Shown here piece after piece: positions 46,650 through 57,931 of a DNA stretch of 64,000 nt. The stretch's first letter is position 1. Each line of letters starts with the position of its first letter. Source of the stretch: Tigriopus japonicus (lineage: Eukaryota > Arthropoda > Copepoda > Harpacticoida > Harpacticidae); the NCBI GenBank assembly GCA_010645155.1, contig CM021321.1, forward strand, positions 7,227,436 to 7,291,435, written 5' to 3'. Under the pieces are notes generated by a model. The model made no database searches, was not told the origin of the DNA, and saw only the letters and a list, made by a program, of their open reading frames with translations. Both the position numbers and the translations under genes were made by a program.

Positions 46650-47654
46650 TTCCTCTGTATGGAGCTAACGACTTTTATTCTTCTTGGAATTTAAAAAAGA
46701 AATGCAACGGGAACTGTGATGATTATCACGTAGATTGTTCTCGAAGAGAATGGGAAGATGACGGGCAGACTGTCAAAAAAGTACGTGGACTAAAAAACAC
46801 CAAAAGTCCTTATCTTTCTTTCTTTTTTATTTCACTCGTAAACTTAAGCTTCAGTGCTTCTTGGGTAATGTTTACAGGGATCGTCAAAAAGTAAAACTCG
46901 TAGTAACTCCCGTCGAAGATTAATGGGCAACAAATTGAACAATGAAGGAGCCCGATAAAGAAGAGACGAGGAATTCATTGTTCGAACAAGCCTTGATTCC
47001 CTTGGATTTGGAGGTGCTCTCAGAACGCACGTAAAACCCCTACGATCGCTACAACTAATCTCAAATCCGGGGTTAGGACAGAGCCCATGAACGCTCTTAA
47101 AGACATACAGTATCAGATACCTATCATACCTTCTCTGAGTACTGTACAGCCCTAACTTCTTGAGCCTCTCCCAATACGAGAGCTCTCTCATTCCTGTGAT
47201 GGTCTTAGTAAAACATCGTTGGACCTGCTCGACCTTTTGCAAGCCTGCTGAACTCATTGGAGCCCAAATGGGGGAAGCATATTCAAGATGCAGCTGAACA
47301 ATCGACTTGTACAGAGTTAGCATCGTAATATTATCTCTGGACTTGAAAATGCGATAGATCCAGCCACATGTTTGAAATGCCTTCCCCACTTTCAACTGAA
47401 TATGCTCATCAAACTTTCCATCATCTTGGACGACAACTCTCAAATCCCTCATGGACGATACCTCCTGCTTCCTTTCGCTCATAAAACTATCAATCCAAGT
47501 CAGGACCTTACCCTGGACCCCAAACTCTTTGAGTTGATTAAGCAAAAGACCATGATCTACCTTATCAAAGGCCTTGGCAAAGTCAAGATAGATTACATCA
47601 ACTGACTCGTGACTTTCGAGCCCTTCAATTATTTGCTCAAAATGATCAACCAAG

Positions 47655-47900
47655 CGGGAGGAGACGTGGTGTCGTGGTTAGCGCAGTTCCCTGTAGTGAG
47701 AGAGGTCCCAGGTTCGATTCTCCTCCCCGACCTTTCTCAGGGAAACTTTCAGACGCTAATCCACACCCACAGACGGAGAACCAATCTGATATCGGACACG
47801 AGATTGCCTATCGGAAAAACTTTGGACACTGTGATGGCTGGCTTCGCTGGCCGGGCGAGGCTCAAACCTCCGACCCTAGCACCCACAATCAAAAAAAAAA
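47655..47900 (+). mobile_element. tRNA-derived SINE inserted in LINE copy B
   Basis: The head is tRNA-like: GTGGTTAGCGCAG suits an A box and GGTTCGATTCTCC a B box, so an internal RNA polymerase III promoter is likely. The body has TTTCTCAGGGAAACTTT and CACCCACAGACGGAG. The tail has GGCCGGGCGAGGCTCAA and ends ACCCACAATC plus ten A. LINE copy A is uninterrupted at this place, which defines the insertion. No clear target duplication. Confidence 0.88.
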
Positions 47901-48830
47901 TTGGATTACTGTACTAAAATGCGCTATAAACCCATGCTGTCCAGAAGGAATTAAATCATGGACTTCCAAATAATCTACAAGCTTGGACTTCATAATCTTC
48001 TCAAAAACCTTTGCAACGCTGGAGGTCAGAAAAATGGGCCTATAATTACTAGGGAGTGACTTATCTCCGCCCTTAAAAATTGGAACGACATGAGCTACTT
48101 TTAGAGAGGAGAGAAACTTGCCCTGATCTAAGATGCAACGCACAGGGGCAAGAATCTGTGAACATTTCATCTGAAACTGAGATGTCACACCATCAGGTCC
48201 AGGAGAACTCGAGAGCTTTAAGCTCTTGATGGCCTCAAAAGCATCTTGATCTGTGACTACCAGATCCTCCAATCGATTATCCTGACTATCAATGCCAGTC
48301 TCATCAAAAACATTGTTACAGTCATGGCCTGCTCTGACTACCCTTTTTGGAATTGAAAATACACTTGAGAACTGATCTCCAAGCATATTGGCCATAACCT
48401 CACTATCATTGACGGTTTTACCGTCGACCCCAAAAGGTACAACAGGATGCTTCATTTTTCTTTTTGTATTTGCGAATGAGAAAAGCGCCTTTGGATTAGT
48501 CTTAACCTCCTGGACAACTCTACTTTCCTTTTCCATCTGATCAGAATCAATGGAGGCCCTAATCTTAGCTTGAACCAAGGTCAATTTATTTTGGAGGCTA
48601 GCTACAACTACTGGATTTGAAGTACGCCGAAGTCTATTCAAAAGCTGACAACTCCGTTTGAACAACTTCTTTCTAACCTTTGGAATTCTAGACAATGGCC
48701 TACCTTTTGCCACTATTTCTGGAATACCAGTGGACAAACAAACCTCGTTAAAAAGTGAAATAAGCTTTTTTGTAGCTTCATCTATTGATGATTCCTGCTT
48801 CAGAATGGAAATCAAGTCCAACTTTTCCAA
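47901..48830 (-). pseudogene. LINE copy B linker and RT N-terminal region
   Basis: An open frame of about 310 codons with SSSPGPDGVTSQFQMKCSQI, HVVPIFKGGDKSLPSNYRP and the region between endonuclease and RT. It continues, after the SINE, into the RT palm region at 47653. Confidence 0.85.
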
Positions 48831-49618
48831 TCTTGCAACAATAATGGGCCAGTGTTCATCTTTGAACTTAAACTGGGCACGCCCACCTTTTGAGCAGGTT
48901 TAACTCTAGAGCTCGCCGGCTTTTGAGTAATGGTCGACCCTATCTCAAGAATGTGATGATCTGAAAGGCTACATGGGGCAACATGGACATATTGGATCAG
49001 ATCAGGGTCATTGGAAAAAACTAAGTCCAGAGCACTCTCTGCTCTGGTTGCAACACCAACGTGTTGAGAGAGATTACGCAAGATCGCAAACTCTTCCAAT
49101 TTTTCGAAAGACAGCGATGCTGTTTTCGAAATGGGAATGTACCCATCCGGACTAACCTCCCACTCAACAATGCTAGCCGGAAAATTGAAGTCGCCAACAA
49201 CAAAGAGTCGAGAACAAACCTCTCGATCTAACTCCTTTCCAATGAATTGGAGAGCTGACAGAAATGAAGAAGAGCTACAAGAAGGTGGCCGATACATTGT
49301 TACAACCGTAAGATCAAGGGCCTTGATATGACAAATCAAAACTTCTACTTCTCCATTCTACATTTGTACATGACTAAGAAGTAAGTCTTTCCTGACATAT
49401 AGACATACGCCCCCATGTGGGAAAATGGGATTATCAGGGCGTACTCTATCACATCGAACTAGTCTAAAACCAGCTATTGCTACTTCTTCGTCTAAAACTC
49501 CTGGACGAAGCCAAGTCTCTGTAATGGAGATGAAGGAGACCTCCCTATCAATGGCTAGCTCCTCCAATACTTTGACCTTTGTGCTGTCTTTTTTGGAAAT
49601 CAGACAATGCACGTTCAA
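48831..49618 (-). pseudogene. LINE copy B endonuclease domain
   Basis: AP-endonuclease-type motifs in two frames: SITETWLRPG, PHGGVCLYV, then after a frameshift VTMYRPPS, VVGDFNFP and LSDHHILEIG. The DFN and SDH boxes that form the active site are intact, but the frame is broken near 49358. Confidence 0.85.
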
Positions 49619-49629
49619 ATAGAGCCCTT

Positions 49630-50511
49630 TTATGGGCTTAAAGTCTTCCGATGGACCAAGTCTATCAGTTCTTGGACCTTCCTGTCTAACCTTAAAAAAT
49701 CCTGCTTACTAACAAAATTTTGCTCTACAGGAAGGGATTTTTGGGGAGGGGGAGGGGCGACTACATTGGAGTAGGACCTAGGTTGCCCATAGGAAAAAGT
49801 GGGATGAGGAACTGGGTTATGGATGTTGGGGAGAAGGGTAGAAATAGGAATAGGTTTTGAGGTAAGGGAAGGGAAATGGGACAAGGAGTTGGGAGAAGGA
49901 GAAGGGCGAGGAGGGGGGAGGCTGAAAGGATGAAATGTTCGGGGGATTGGTTGGGGATTGGAGGCTAACCTATATCACTAACTAGGAGACCCAGATTTTG
50001 CTGGTCTCGGTTTCCTCTGAGTGCCTCGTACATGGACCTGTTTACATTCCACATAGAAACATGTCCCACTACTCATTGACCTACGACACATGTACGGGTG
50101 GAAGCAGGGGCACTCGACCTTTGAGCACCCTCTCTTGTTGTATTTCAGGAGCCCAAACTTCAACAATTTTTGACACCACTGTGGGTGTTCAAAAGAGCTA
50201 CAACCTTTTCTATCAGGACTACAAGGCTGCCTTTTGTGGTCAGGACAAACTTCCTTACATGCTCGAGCTTCCTGAGCAATTGTTGGTTGAGCTACTTCAA
50301 CCAACTAGACCTCAGTTACCTCCGTTTCAGTGGAGTTGTCTACAATTGGGCTCGCTTTTGAGTCAACGAGCTTTCTGGTCTGACTAACCCAAGCAACCAG
50401 AGCCTCAACCATGAAAGCCTTCTTTACAACAGAGGGATCCTTCCCTTCTAAGGCTAAATGCAGACATTTCCTAGCCTCATCGCTAACCTGACTCAAGATA
50501 GCCTCCATCAT
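49630..50511 (-). pseudogene. LINE copy B ORF1 (zinc-finger, Pro-rich)
   Basis: It starts MMEAILSQVSDEARKCLHLA. An in-frame TAG near 50305 interrupts it; it then continues through the Cys/His cluster (C-x4-C-x3-H twice: CSKVECPCFH and CFYVECKQVH) and RGTQRKPRP. A frame disruption near 49980 follows, then a Pro-rich part and the end DFLRLDRKVQELIDLVHR. It is the most complete ORF1 of this family in the window. Confidence 0.8.
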
Positions 50512-51021
50512 GAAAATGGAAGGAAAAACTTACAACCATCTCTAACAAAAGTAATGAGAGAAGAAGGGGGTGTGAAGAAAGATTAACTGGAAACAACAAC
50601 TAGGTGAAGAAGCTGACCAGACTGACTTAGCCCAAGAGAGGGAGCCAACCAAACAATTTCACACCTAACTGTGAGAAGACAGAACGTCACCTAATGGAAT
50701 AGGACTCTTTCTAGCCAACAGGAAAGAAGAAAAAACAAGAGTTTCGACTAAACTAGCTCAAGAGAGAGTGTCAGACAACCAATCTCACACCTAACTGATA
50801 AGAGATAAGACAAAGGATAACATACAATGAATATATACAATGAATATAGCCATCCAAACGCCATACTTATCTCCGATTAGTGGAAAAGCGCTTACACTTT
50901 TGGGCTGCAAAGGCCTGCGCAGGAGCATTAACCCAGGGACAGCCAAAAGGATTGTCGTTACGTTGCAAAACAACAAAAACTGTCCATTAGATTTAAGAGG
51001 AATGCTTGACTTGGATAGATA

Positions 51022-51256
51022 TTTTTTTTTGATTGTGTTTTCTAGGGTTGGAGGGTTGAGCCTCGCCCGGCCAACAAAGCCAGCCATCACATCATCCATT
51101 TTTTCCGATAGGCATTCTCATGTCCGTTATCAGGTTGGTCCTCCATCTGTGGGTGTGAATTAGAGTATAAAAGTTTCTCTGAGAAAGGTCGGGAGGGAGA
51201 TTCGAACCGGGACCTCCTTCACTATCAGACACAATGCTATCCACAACAACCCGTCC
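51022..51256 (-). mobile_element. tRNA-derived SINE, nearly full length
   Basis: The minus strand: tRNA-like head with GGTTCGAATCTCC, then TTTCTCAGAGAAACTTT, CACCCACAGATGGAG, GGCCGGGCGAGGCTCAA, and the end AACACAATC plus about nine A. It is the best comparison partner for the copy at 47655. It sits just upstream of the 5' end of LINE copy B. Confidence 0.85.
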
Positions 51257-51768
51257 ACTTCCTTTATACGGAGTCGAGGTAATCCTGACATCTTTGGATA
51301 TGAGTCTGCACTAAACCGATTAGTTTCCGTTTCCGTGGAGTGTTTCTGTGAACTGATCAAATATCGTAGTGGTTGCCTCCTTCGGGCTTGTGCTTGAGAA
51401 GGTCATTCATCCATCAATAACCTAGTTTCTGCATTAACTAGACGAGTGCTTTGGAGCAACTTGTGGAAGCACTGTTTTGGGGGGGTGAGCGAAATTGTTC
51501 TTCCACCCCCCAAAAGTCTTTCCAGCCGTCTTGCTCTACTAAAAAGCTCGGGCAACTCACAAACTCGTTTGTAGGCATTGAAGAGAGTGACGTTTGTTTC
51601 TTGTCTTACAGTGCCATTTTTGCAATACATGCGAGAAAAATGGAAGCACTGATCGTGTTTCAAACTGCACCCAAAGATGTCAGTCATACCTCGTCTGTGT
51701 ATTGATAATTTTTTTTAACTTAATTGTCGGGACTTTTTACCGATGCAAAGGAATAGTTTCCCAGTAAG

Positions 51769-51963
51769 TCATTTTGTGTCAACACACAAAAAAAATATTT
51801 GGTCAGTCAATTTGTTAGAATTTGCCGCTCTAAGGCAAACTTGAATGTAAGGTTGGTCAGGAATATTTAACAAGAAACGATCTAGATCTCGCTTGAAATT
51901 TAACAACGGGTCATCTAATTGGTAGAACCGACTGATAGAACAAGGCAATAAATTACTTAACAT
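51769..51963 (-). pseudogene. LINE 3' fragment
   Basis: The minus strand encodes LSNLLPCSISRFYQLDDPLL, then FKRDLDRFLLNIPDQPYIQ and SNKLTDQIF. This parallels the C-terminus of LINE copy C (YNLLPGSVRKFYVLDDPLSS). 5'-truncated remnant. Confidence 0.75.
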
Positions 51964-52744
51964 TGGACTCCAAACGTTAATACGTTTTGTGAGACATTAA
52001 ACGAATAAAAAAAATGTTTTTTATTTTCGGCTTTTAGTTCTTTTTTCTCATCAATTAACAAAATTTCTCCCAAAAAAGCTCAAAATTGAAGATTTCAAAA
52101 GACCTATGTACCAAACAGTCGCATTCTTGTATAAGAAGCTTTAAAATATGCTTTTGGATTGATAAATTCATTAATGAATAGTGAGACCTCACTGACTCAG
52201 GATGGGAAATGTACAATCAAAGATAGGTTTCCGCGTTAAGTTTTTAAAGTCCAATTCCTGCTTTTTGCAGGATCTTTCTTGAATCTCTTTACATGAAATA
52301 TTAGAATATGGGAAGTCCTTAATGAACCTGGAAATCTTGAGAGAATGAAGTTCGATGTCTATGTTTTTGTTGTCATTCTGGATATTTTGCTTCTATCTGG
52401 CAATGGAATTTGCACAATTTTTCCAATGAGTCTATTTCATTTCCCTCTTTTTATGGTGCATGATGGGCTTGTGGCTTTTTTTGCGCTGACAATCTATTAT
52501 TAATTACATTTTAGTCCACATTTTTTTGATTTTTTGTTTTGATAGATTCAAGACTCTTATGCTAATTTTGGCTGAAATTTAGGCATGAGTAGATTATACT
52601 TATACAAGATTAGAGTAGATGATAAAATATTTATACAATTTTAGAAGAAGTCACAAAACCTGACACTTAAAAGTAATATGTAAGCGTCATTTATAATTTT
52701 CATCCAAAGTGATAGATGCCATTGGCAAACCCACAAACAGCTTT

Positions 52745-53130
52745 CAAAAATTTTGAGGTTGATCAGCTGTAAGCTGTGAACATCTTTTCCTTGTTTTGAT
52801 TTCAACAGAGTGACCACACATTATGCGTTGAATTCTGCCTACTCTCCATCGTAGGTCAAGACGAACTTATTGAAACAAGTTTTTCGAGGGCTAAAAACTT
52901 AAACCCTTATTTCATGCAAGTTGCTCGAACACTTTTTCTCTTTGGTTTGATACTTTCCCTTGATCAGCTATTGCAAAGTCAATCCACGAATTGCGGTCTG
53001 TAGAGTGGAGATACTAGAGCAGGCTGGTCGTGAAATTTCATTTTGGGCAGCAAGGGTCATTTATCATTAGAGTCTATTTGAAACTTGCCCAAACAAACGT
53101 ATTCGTAGAAGGCAAATTTTTGAACAATTA
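52745..53130 (+). repeat. Dispersed repeats (partners at 43255-43500 and 63178-63275)
   Basis: 52745-52995 follows the copy at 43255-43500. The adjoining 52999-53130 (GGAGATACTAGAGCA, GGTCGTGAAATTTCATT, GCAGCAAGGG) follows 63178-63275. The two blocks may be parts of one element. Non-coding. Confidence 0.65.
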
Positions 53131-53373
53131 TAGTTTTTGGCATGTGGCCTCCTGTCTACGGTTTGCTTCTCCCAAATTATACTCAGGTACTCAATGTATT
53201 CGATTTTCTACAATTTGCAGGCATTAATTTCACATTTATAGGATTTGGCATTGAGAATATGCCTTGCGGACTATCGTTTATGCCATAATCTTCCACTTGT
53301 TTGGGCAGGTATTTTACGATATTCCTCGGAAATATTTGCCTTTTCGTCTCAACGTCTTGCCAGTTTCAGTAGT

Positions 53374-54072
53374 GGGGAAAAACAGGCATTTAATAATTGT
53401 TTTGTGCAGCAATTAAGGGGACATGTGAAAGTGTATGGTTCAGTATCAGAGCCTTAAATTTATCCCGGTCGCAACTTTTTCAATTTGAAACCATTGGTTG
53501 AAAGGCCTAAATGAAGGGATCAGTGCCTAAAATTATTTAATTTCTCGTTGAAACCATCCAAAAGAGACGATTGTTTGTGAAATTGGGGAAAAACAGGCAT
53601 TTAATAATTGTTTTGTGCAGCAATTAAGGGGACATGTGAAAGTGTATGGTTCAGTATCAGGGCCTTAAATTTATCCCGGTCGCAACTTTTCAATTTGAAA
53701 CCTTTGGTTGAAAGGCCTAAATGAAGGGATCAGTGCCTAAAATTATTTAATTTCTCGTTGAAACCATCCAATAGAGAAGATTGTTTGTGAAATTGGGGAA
53801 AAGAATAGCAATTAAAAATTATTTTGGGCACCAATGAAAGGGACAAGTGAGAGTGTAAGGTTCAGTATCACAGGCTTAAATTTATTCCGGTGGCAATTGT
53901 TTTTATTTGCACCCATTGATTGGAAGGCCTAATTGAAGAAATCAGTGCTTAAAATTATTTGACTTCTCGATATAAACCGTCCAAAAGAGACGATTGTTTG
54001 TCCAATTGGGGAAAAAACAGGCACTTAACAATTGTTTTGTGCAGCAATTAAAGGGACAAGTGATAGTGTACT
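53374..54072 (+). repeat. Tandem satellite, about 211-bp unit, 3.3 copies
   Basis: GGGGAAAA-led units begin at 53374, 53585, 53795 and 54008. Units 1 and 2 are nearly identical; units 3 and 4 are more diverged. A unit contains GTGCAGCAATTAA, GGTTCAGTATCA, TTTATCCCGGTCGCAA and GATCAGTGCCTAAAATT. The array ends just before the 5' part of LINE copy C. Confidence 0.92.
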
Positions 54073-54231
54073 AATTGAGATGAAAAAGTCAAGTCCAAAT
54101 CATTTAAGTGAGAAAACATTCTAAATTTTCCTAGCGATAGCTAACCGCTAATCCACTACCAAACTCAGAACATGTCACAATCAATGAGGTCAATTAGAAC
54201 CCAATATCGCTCGCAAATTAATGGGAGAGAT

Positions 54232-55076
54232 GGAATAAATCCTTAACTCCTTGAGTGAGGAGGCCAAACGCTGTCTGGAGTTGTTTATCCAAGAAAAGGA
54301 TTGCGGTTCAATCAATAAGAAATTTATTATAGAAGCTTTCAGAGCATTGGTATCTAGTACCAAGCCCTTGATTGCTTTAGAACAGACTGGGCAACCTGAC
54401 AAAGACGAGACGACAAGTGTTTCCCAGAACAGATGATGGCGAACTATTGGAGGTTTCCCTTCAACCAAATGACGTACCTCAAATCTGCCCTAAACATCGT
54501 AAACAACCATGCCCTTATAAAAAAGAGTGGATGTCTGCTTGACCACCCCAAATGGTGTCCTAAGCTATTTAAATATGGACTAAAAAAGCACAATAACAAG
54601 GGTTGTAAATCAGACAACTGCGACTACTTCCACCCTTACATGCGCCTCAATTCAATGACATTTGGGAACTATTTCAACTCAAGATGTAAAAACGCCCACG
54701 TGAAAGGAACCCAAAGGAAGCGTCCAGTCATGCCGGAACCGAAGTCGATGGTTCAATGTTCATATAACCCCGCCCAAGTAATACCGTTCTCCTTGCCCCG
54801 CCATAACTTTTCCTCCGCCCGTCTTCTTCCACCCTCACCACAACCATTTGAACGTCCAAACAAACCTCTGCTCCATCACGGGCTTACGCTCGTGTGGCTG
54901 CCCCTTTCCCTTTCCCTCCTCCTCTTCCTACATCCACTCCCACTCCTACTCTTAGCCCTGTCGCTCAATCACAAGAATTCCAAAACCAATTTGCATTAAA
55001 GCGGGATTTTTTAAGGCTGGAAGCCATGGTACAAAACTTAATATCGGTACTCCAACCAAAACTTGGGATTCCATAA
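54232..55076 (+). pseudogene. LINE copy C ORF1
   Basis: A TAA stands at the third codon of the presumed start. SEEAKRCLELFIQEKD then matches copy B. After a shift come HPKWCPKLFKYGLKKHNN and two C-x4-C-x3-H units (CKSDNCDYFH and the diverged CKNAH with its partner Cys lost), then KGTQRKRP. A Pro-rich linker and FLRLEAMVQNLI close the frame. Confidence 0.75.
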
Positions 55077-55304
55077 ATGGCATTTACTTAAACACACGTT
55101 GCTTAATCTCGAAAAAAAAAAACTCTTCTAAAGTGAAATATTTGGAAGAATTGGCTTCAGCCCAAAATACGTACTTGTTTCATATCCATTACAGAGACTT
55201 GGTTAAGAGATGGAGTTCTTGACGAAGAAATAACAATAAATGGCTTTTCTTTTTTCCGCTGCGATAAAAAGAGACCCAAAAATCCAACCTTTCCTCACGG
55301 CGGG

Positions 55305-56696
55305 GTGTGTCTTTACGTAAAAGACTCGCATGTGATGTCCACAACTAAATTTACAAATGGAGAGGTGGAGGTATTGATATTGCATGTAACATCCTTAGAT
55401 TTGACTCTGATCACGATGTATAGACCACCATCCAGCTCCTTAAGCTCGTTCAACGATGGCCTCCAGTTTATCCAAAAAGAATTAAAAAAATCAACTTGCT
55501 CTCGGCTCCTCATCATGGGAGATTTCAACTTCTCGGGAACTGAAGTCAAGTGGCGCCCAAGCCCTCTTGGTTATATACCAATCCCAAAATCTCCCTCTCA
55601 ATGTTTCCGCAGATTAGAAGCCAACCTCTCGCAACATGTTGGAAAAGCCACACGGGTTGACAGTACCCTAGATCTTGTATTCTCCAATGATCCAGATCTC
55701 ATTGCCACCGTACAAGTAACTCCTTGCAATCTCTCCGACCATTGTGTCCTTGAAATATGGACCACTATTGGGAAACGGCATACTGCCGCTCGAGAAAAAC
55801 TTCCAAAGATAGGGTTAGCCAAGTACAGATTCTCGGAAGAGCATTGGCCCTTGGTAAATGAGAAAATCCAAACGTCTGATTTAATTTCAAAAATGGAACG
55901 GGAACCTGCAATTGACGACGCTACAAATCTACTTGTTTCGACGTTGGAAGAAATTTGCATTGAACTTGGGAAATCGCCTTTACAAGAAAAAGATGAAAAC
56001 TTGAAAATCCCAAAACAAAGACAAAAACTCTTTAAAAAAAGAATGCATTTAGCTAAAAGATTGAAATCATTAGATAGCCAAACACCCATTTATCTCGATA
56101 TTTGTAAGAAAATCGAAGCTATCAACGCCTCCCTTCAATCTTCCGTTGATAATGAGCAGCTTTCCAAAGAAAGCAAGGTTGTACAGGCGGTGAAACTGAA
56201 TCTAAAAGCGTTCTATTCTTATGCAAACTCCAAACGAAAGGGACCACCAATTGGGCCTTTTCTGGTGGAAAATGAGCTTGTGTCTTGCCCAATTGAGCTT
56301 GCAGATATCTTGGGGGAACAATTTGTGTCTGTGTTTTCAAGTCCAACTCAGGTTGTCCCGAATGTCCCTTTCTTGAGAGATCATTTGAGTGACACCAATT
56401 CATTTGACGACTTGCAAGTGAATAGCCAAGATATTTTGAAAGCAATAAGCTCGCTAAAAAACTCCATCTCGCCGGGTCCTGATGGAGTTACAGTACAATT
56501 TTTGAAACGTACCTTCCTTACGATTGCACCCCTTATCTCCTATTTTATGAACCGATCTCTAACAGAAGGAAAGGTCCGTGCAATCTTGAAAAAGGCGCAT
56601 GTCGTTCCCATTTATAAAAGTGGAGACAGAAGTCACCCATGCAATTACCGCCCAATATCACTCACGTCGACTATAGCCAAGGTAATGGAAAAATAG
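55305..56696 (+). pseudogene. LINE copy C endonuclease and linker
   Basis: An open frame of 463 codons, with the endonuclease start (FLIISITETWL-like, 55160-55300) in other frames just upstream. Motifs include VCLYVKDSH, TLITMYRPPSS, IMGDFNFSG and LSDHCVLEIW, then SISPGPDGVTVQFLKR and HVVPIYKSGDRSHPCNYRPI. Confidence 0.85.
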
Positions 56697-57931
56697 TAAA
56701 GTTGCACCTTGTTGAATATCTTGAAACCAAAGATAGCATCCCTGACCAGCAGCATGGTTTTCGCTCCAATTTTAGCACTGTGACCCAGCTTATACAGCAC
56801 TTTGACGACATAATAGAGGAACTTGAACACAATGATTGTGTTGACATCATATATCTGGACTTTGCTAAAGCATTTGACAAAGTAGATCACACTCTACTGC
56901 TAAAAAGTCTTGCTGAAGTAGGTGTTATTGGGAAAGTGATCTCTTGGATCAAGGAATTCCTCACTAATCGAACTCAAAATGTCAAAATTGAAGGCTACCT
57001 AAGCCAGACCAAACAAGTGTTGTCAGGAGTTCCCCAAGGCTCTATCCTCGGACCAATTTTATTTGTGGTTTTCATTGCACCTCTACTAAAGCTTCCTCTA
57101 AAGTCATCGATCTCGTCCTATGCAGATGATACTAAACTTGTCTGTAGCAGAAATTTTCTAGGTACAAACGACCTGCAAGTCGATCTACAGTTGATTTACG
57201 ATTGGGTAGAAGCTCGAAACATGCAACTGAATGGAGATAAGTTTCGATCTATGAGCTTCGACCCTTCGGGTGCAAGACAGACCGACGTACCTCGATAATG
57301 ATGGACATCCCATAATATCGGTCATTGCCATAAGAGATCTTGGCGTCATCATCCAAGAAAATGGAAAGTTTGAGGAACACGTCCAAACTAAAGTAACCAA
57401 GGCTTTCCAAACGTGTGGATGGATCTACAGAACATTTAAGTCAAGAGATCCACTTACAATGAAAATATTGTACAAATCAATTGTCCAGCCCCATTTAGAG
57501 TATGCATCGCCAATCTGGGCCCCAGTGTCGGCAGCATTGCTAAACAAGATTGAAAGGGTTTTGCGAAGTTTCACCAGATGTATTTCGGGTGTGAGTCATT
57601 TGAGTTATTGAGACAGACATTGGGATGGACAGGCTTGTACGGTGTTCAGCGCAGGTATGAACGCTATCAAATTCTCTACGTATTCAAATGCCTTCATGGG
57701 CTTTGCCCTAATCCAGGAATTAGACACACATGGAGTGACAGGAGGGGGATCTCTTGCGATGTTAGGTCTCCGCCCAAAATATCTGATAGGAAGTTATTAA
57801 AGTGTTTAAAGAATTTGTTTGTCCTATATAAAGCCCCTGTCCTCTACAATCTTCTTCCAGGGTCCGTTCGAAAGTTTTATGTGCTAGATGACCCATTGTC
57901 GAGCTTCAAACGCCAATTAGATGATTTTTAA
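56697..57931 (+). pseudogene. LINE copy C reverse transcriptase and C-terminus
   Basis: Three overlapping frames: the RT with DIIYLDFAKAFDKVDHTLLL, SGVPQGSILGPILF and SSYADDTKLV; then DLGVIIQENGKFEEH, QTCGWIYRTFKSRD and IVQPHLEYASPIWAP; then YEIYQ-type C-terminal part (RYERYQILYVFKCLHGLCP). Two frameshifts separate them. Confidence 0.88.

Larger units (their letters stand above)
46910..50810 (-). mobile_element. LINE copy B (CR1/Jockey-type), nearly full length, RT core deleted
   Basis: Order on the minus strand: 5' UTR with a 126-bp-spaced repeat (CACACCTAACTG at 50786 and 50660), ORF1 (50511-49630), endonuclease (49618-48812), linker and RT N-terminal part (48830-47889), SINE insertion (47655-47900), remaining RT and C-terminal domain (47653-46910). 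The RT jumps from SFMSERKQ to EVSSMRDL, so motifs including YADD are missing. The 3' end is lost after LPINLRREL. The RT and linker are close to copy A. Confidence 0.9.
51257..53373. other. Repeat debris, no gene
   Basis: Contains an inverted repeat around TTTTGGGGGGGTG / CACCCCCCAAAA (about 51473-51516), a LINE 3' fragment (51769-51963) and dispersed repeats at 52745-53130. No host gene recognised. Confidence 0.55.

Noticed and set aside
47663..47735. tRNA gene
   Set aside because: The A and B boxes are the head of a SINE that continues into a conserved body and a poly(A) tail; other copies show the same structure.
51473..51516. G-run and C-run inverted repeat as a functional structure
   Set aside because: Simple homopolymer-type pairing of GGGGGG with CCCCCC is common and nothing around it supports a role.
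53374..54072. CRISPR-like spaced repeats
   Set aside because: The units are 211 bp, tandem and without unique spacers, in a eukaryotic genome.
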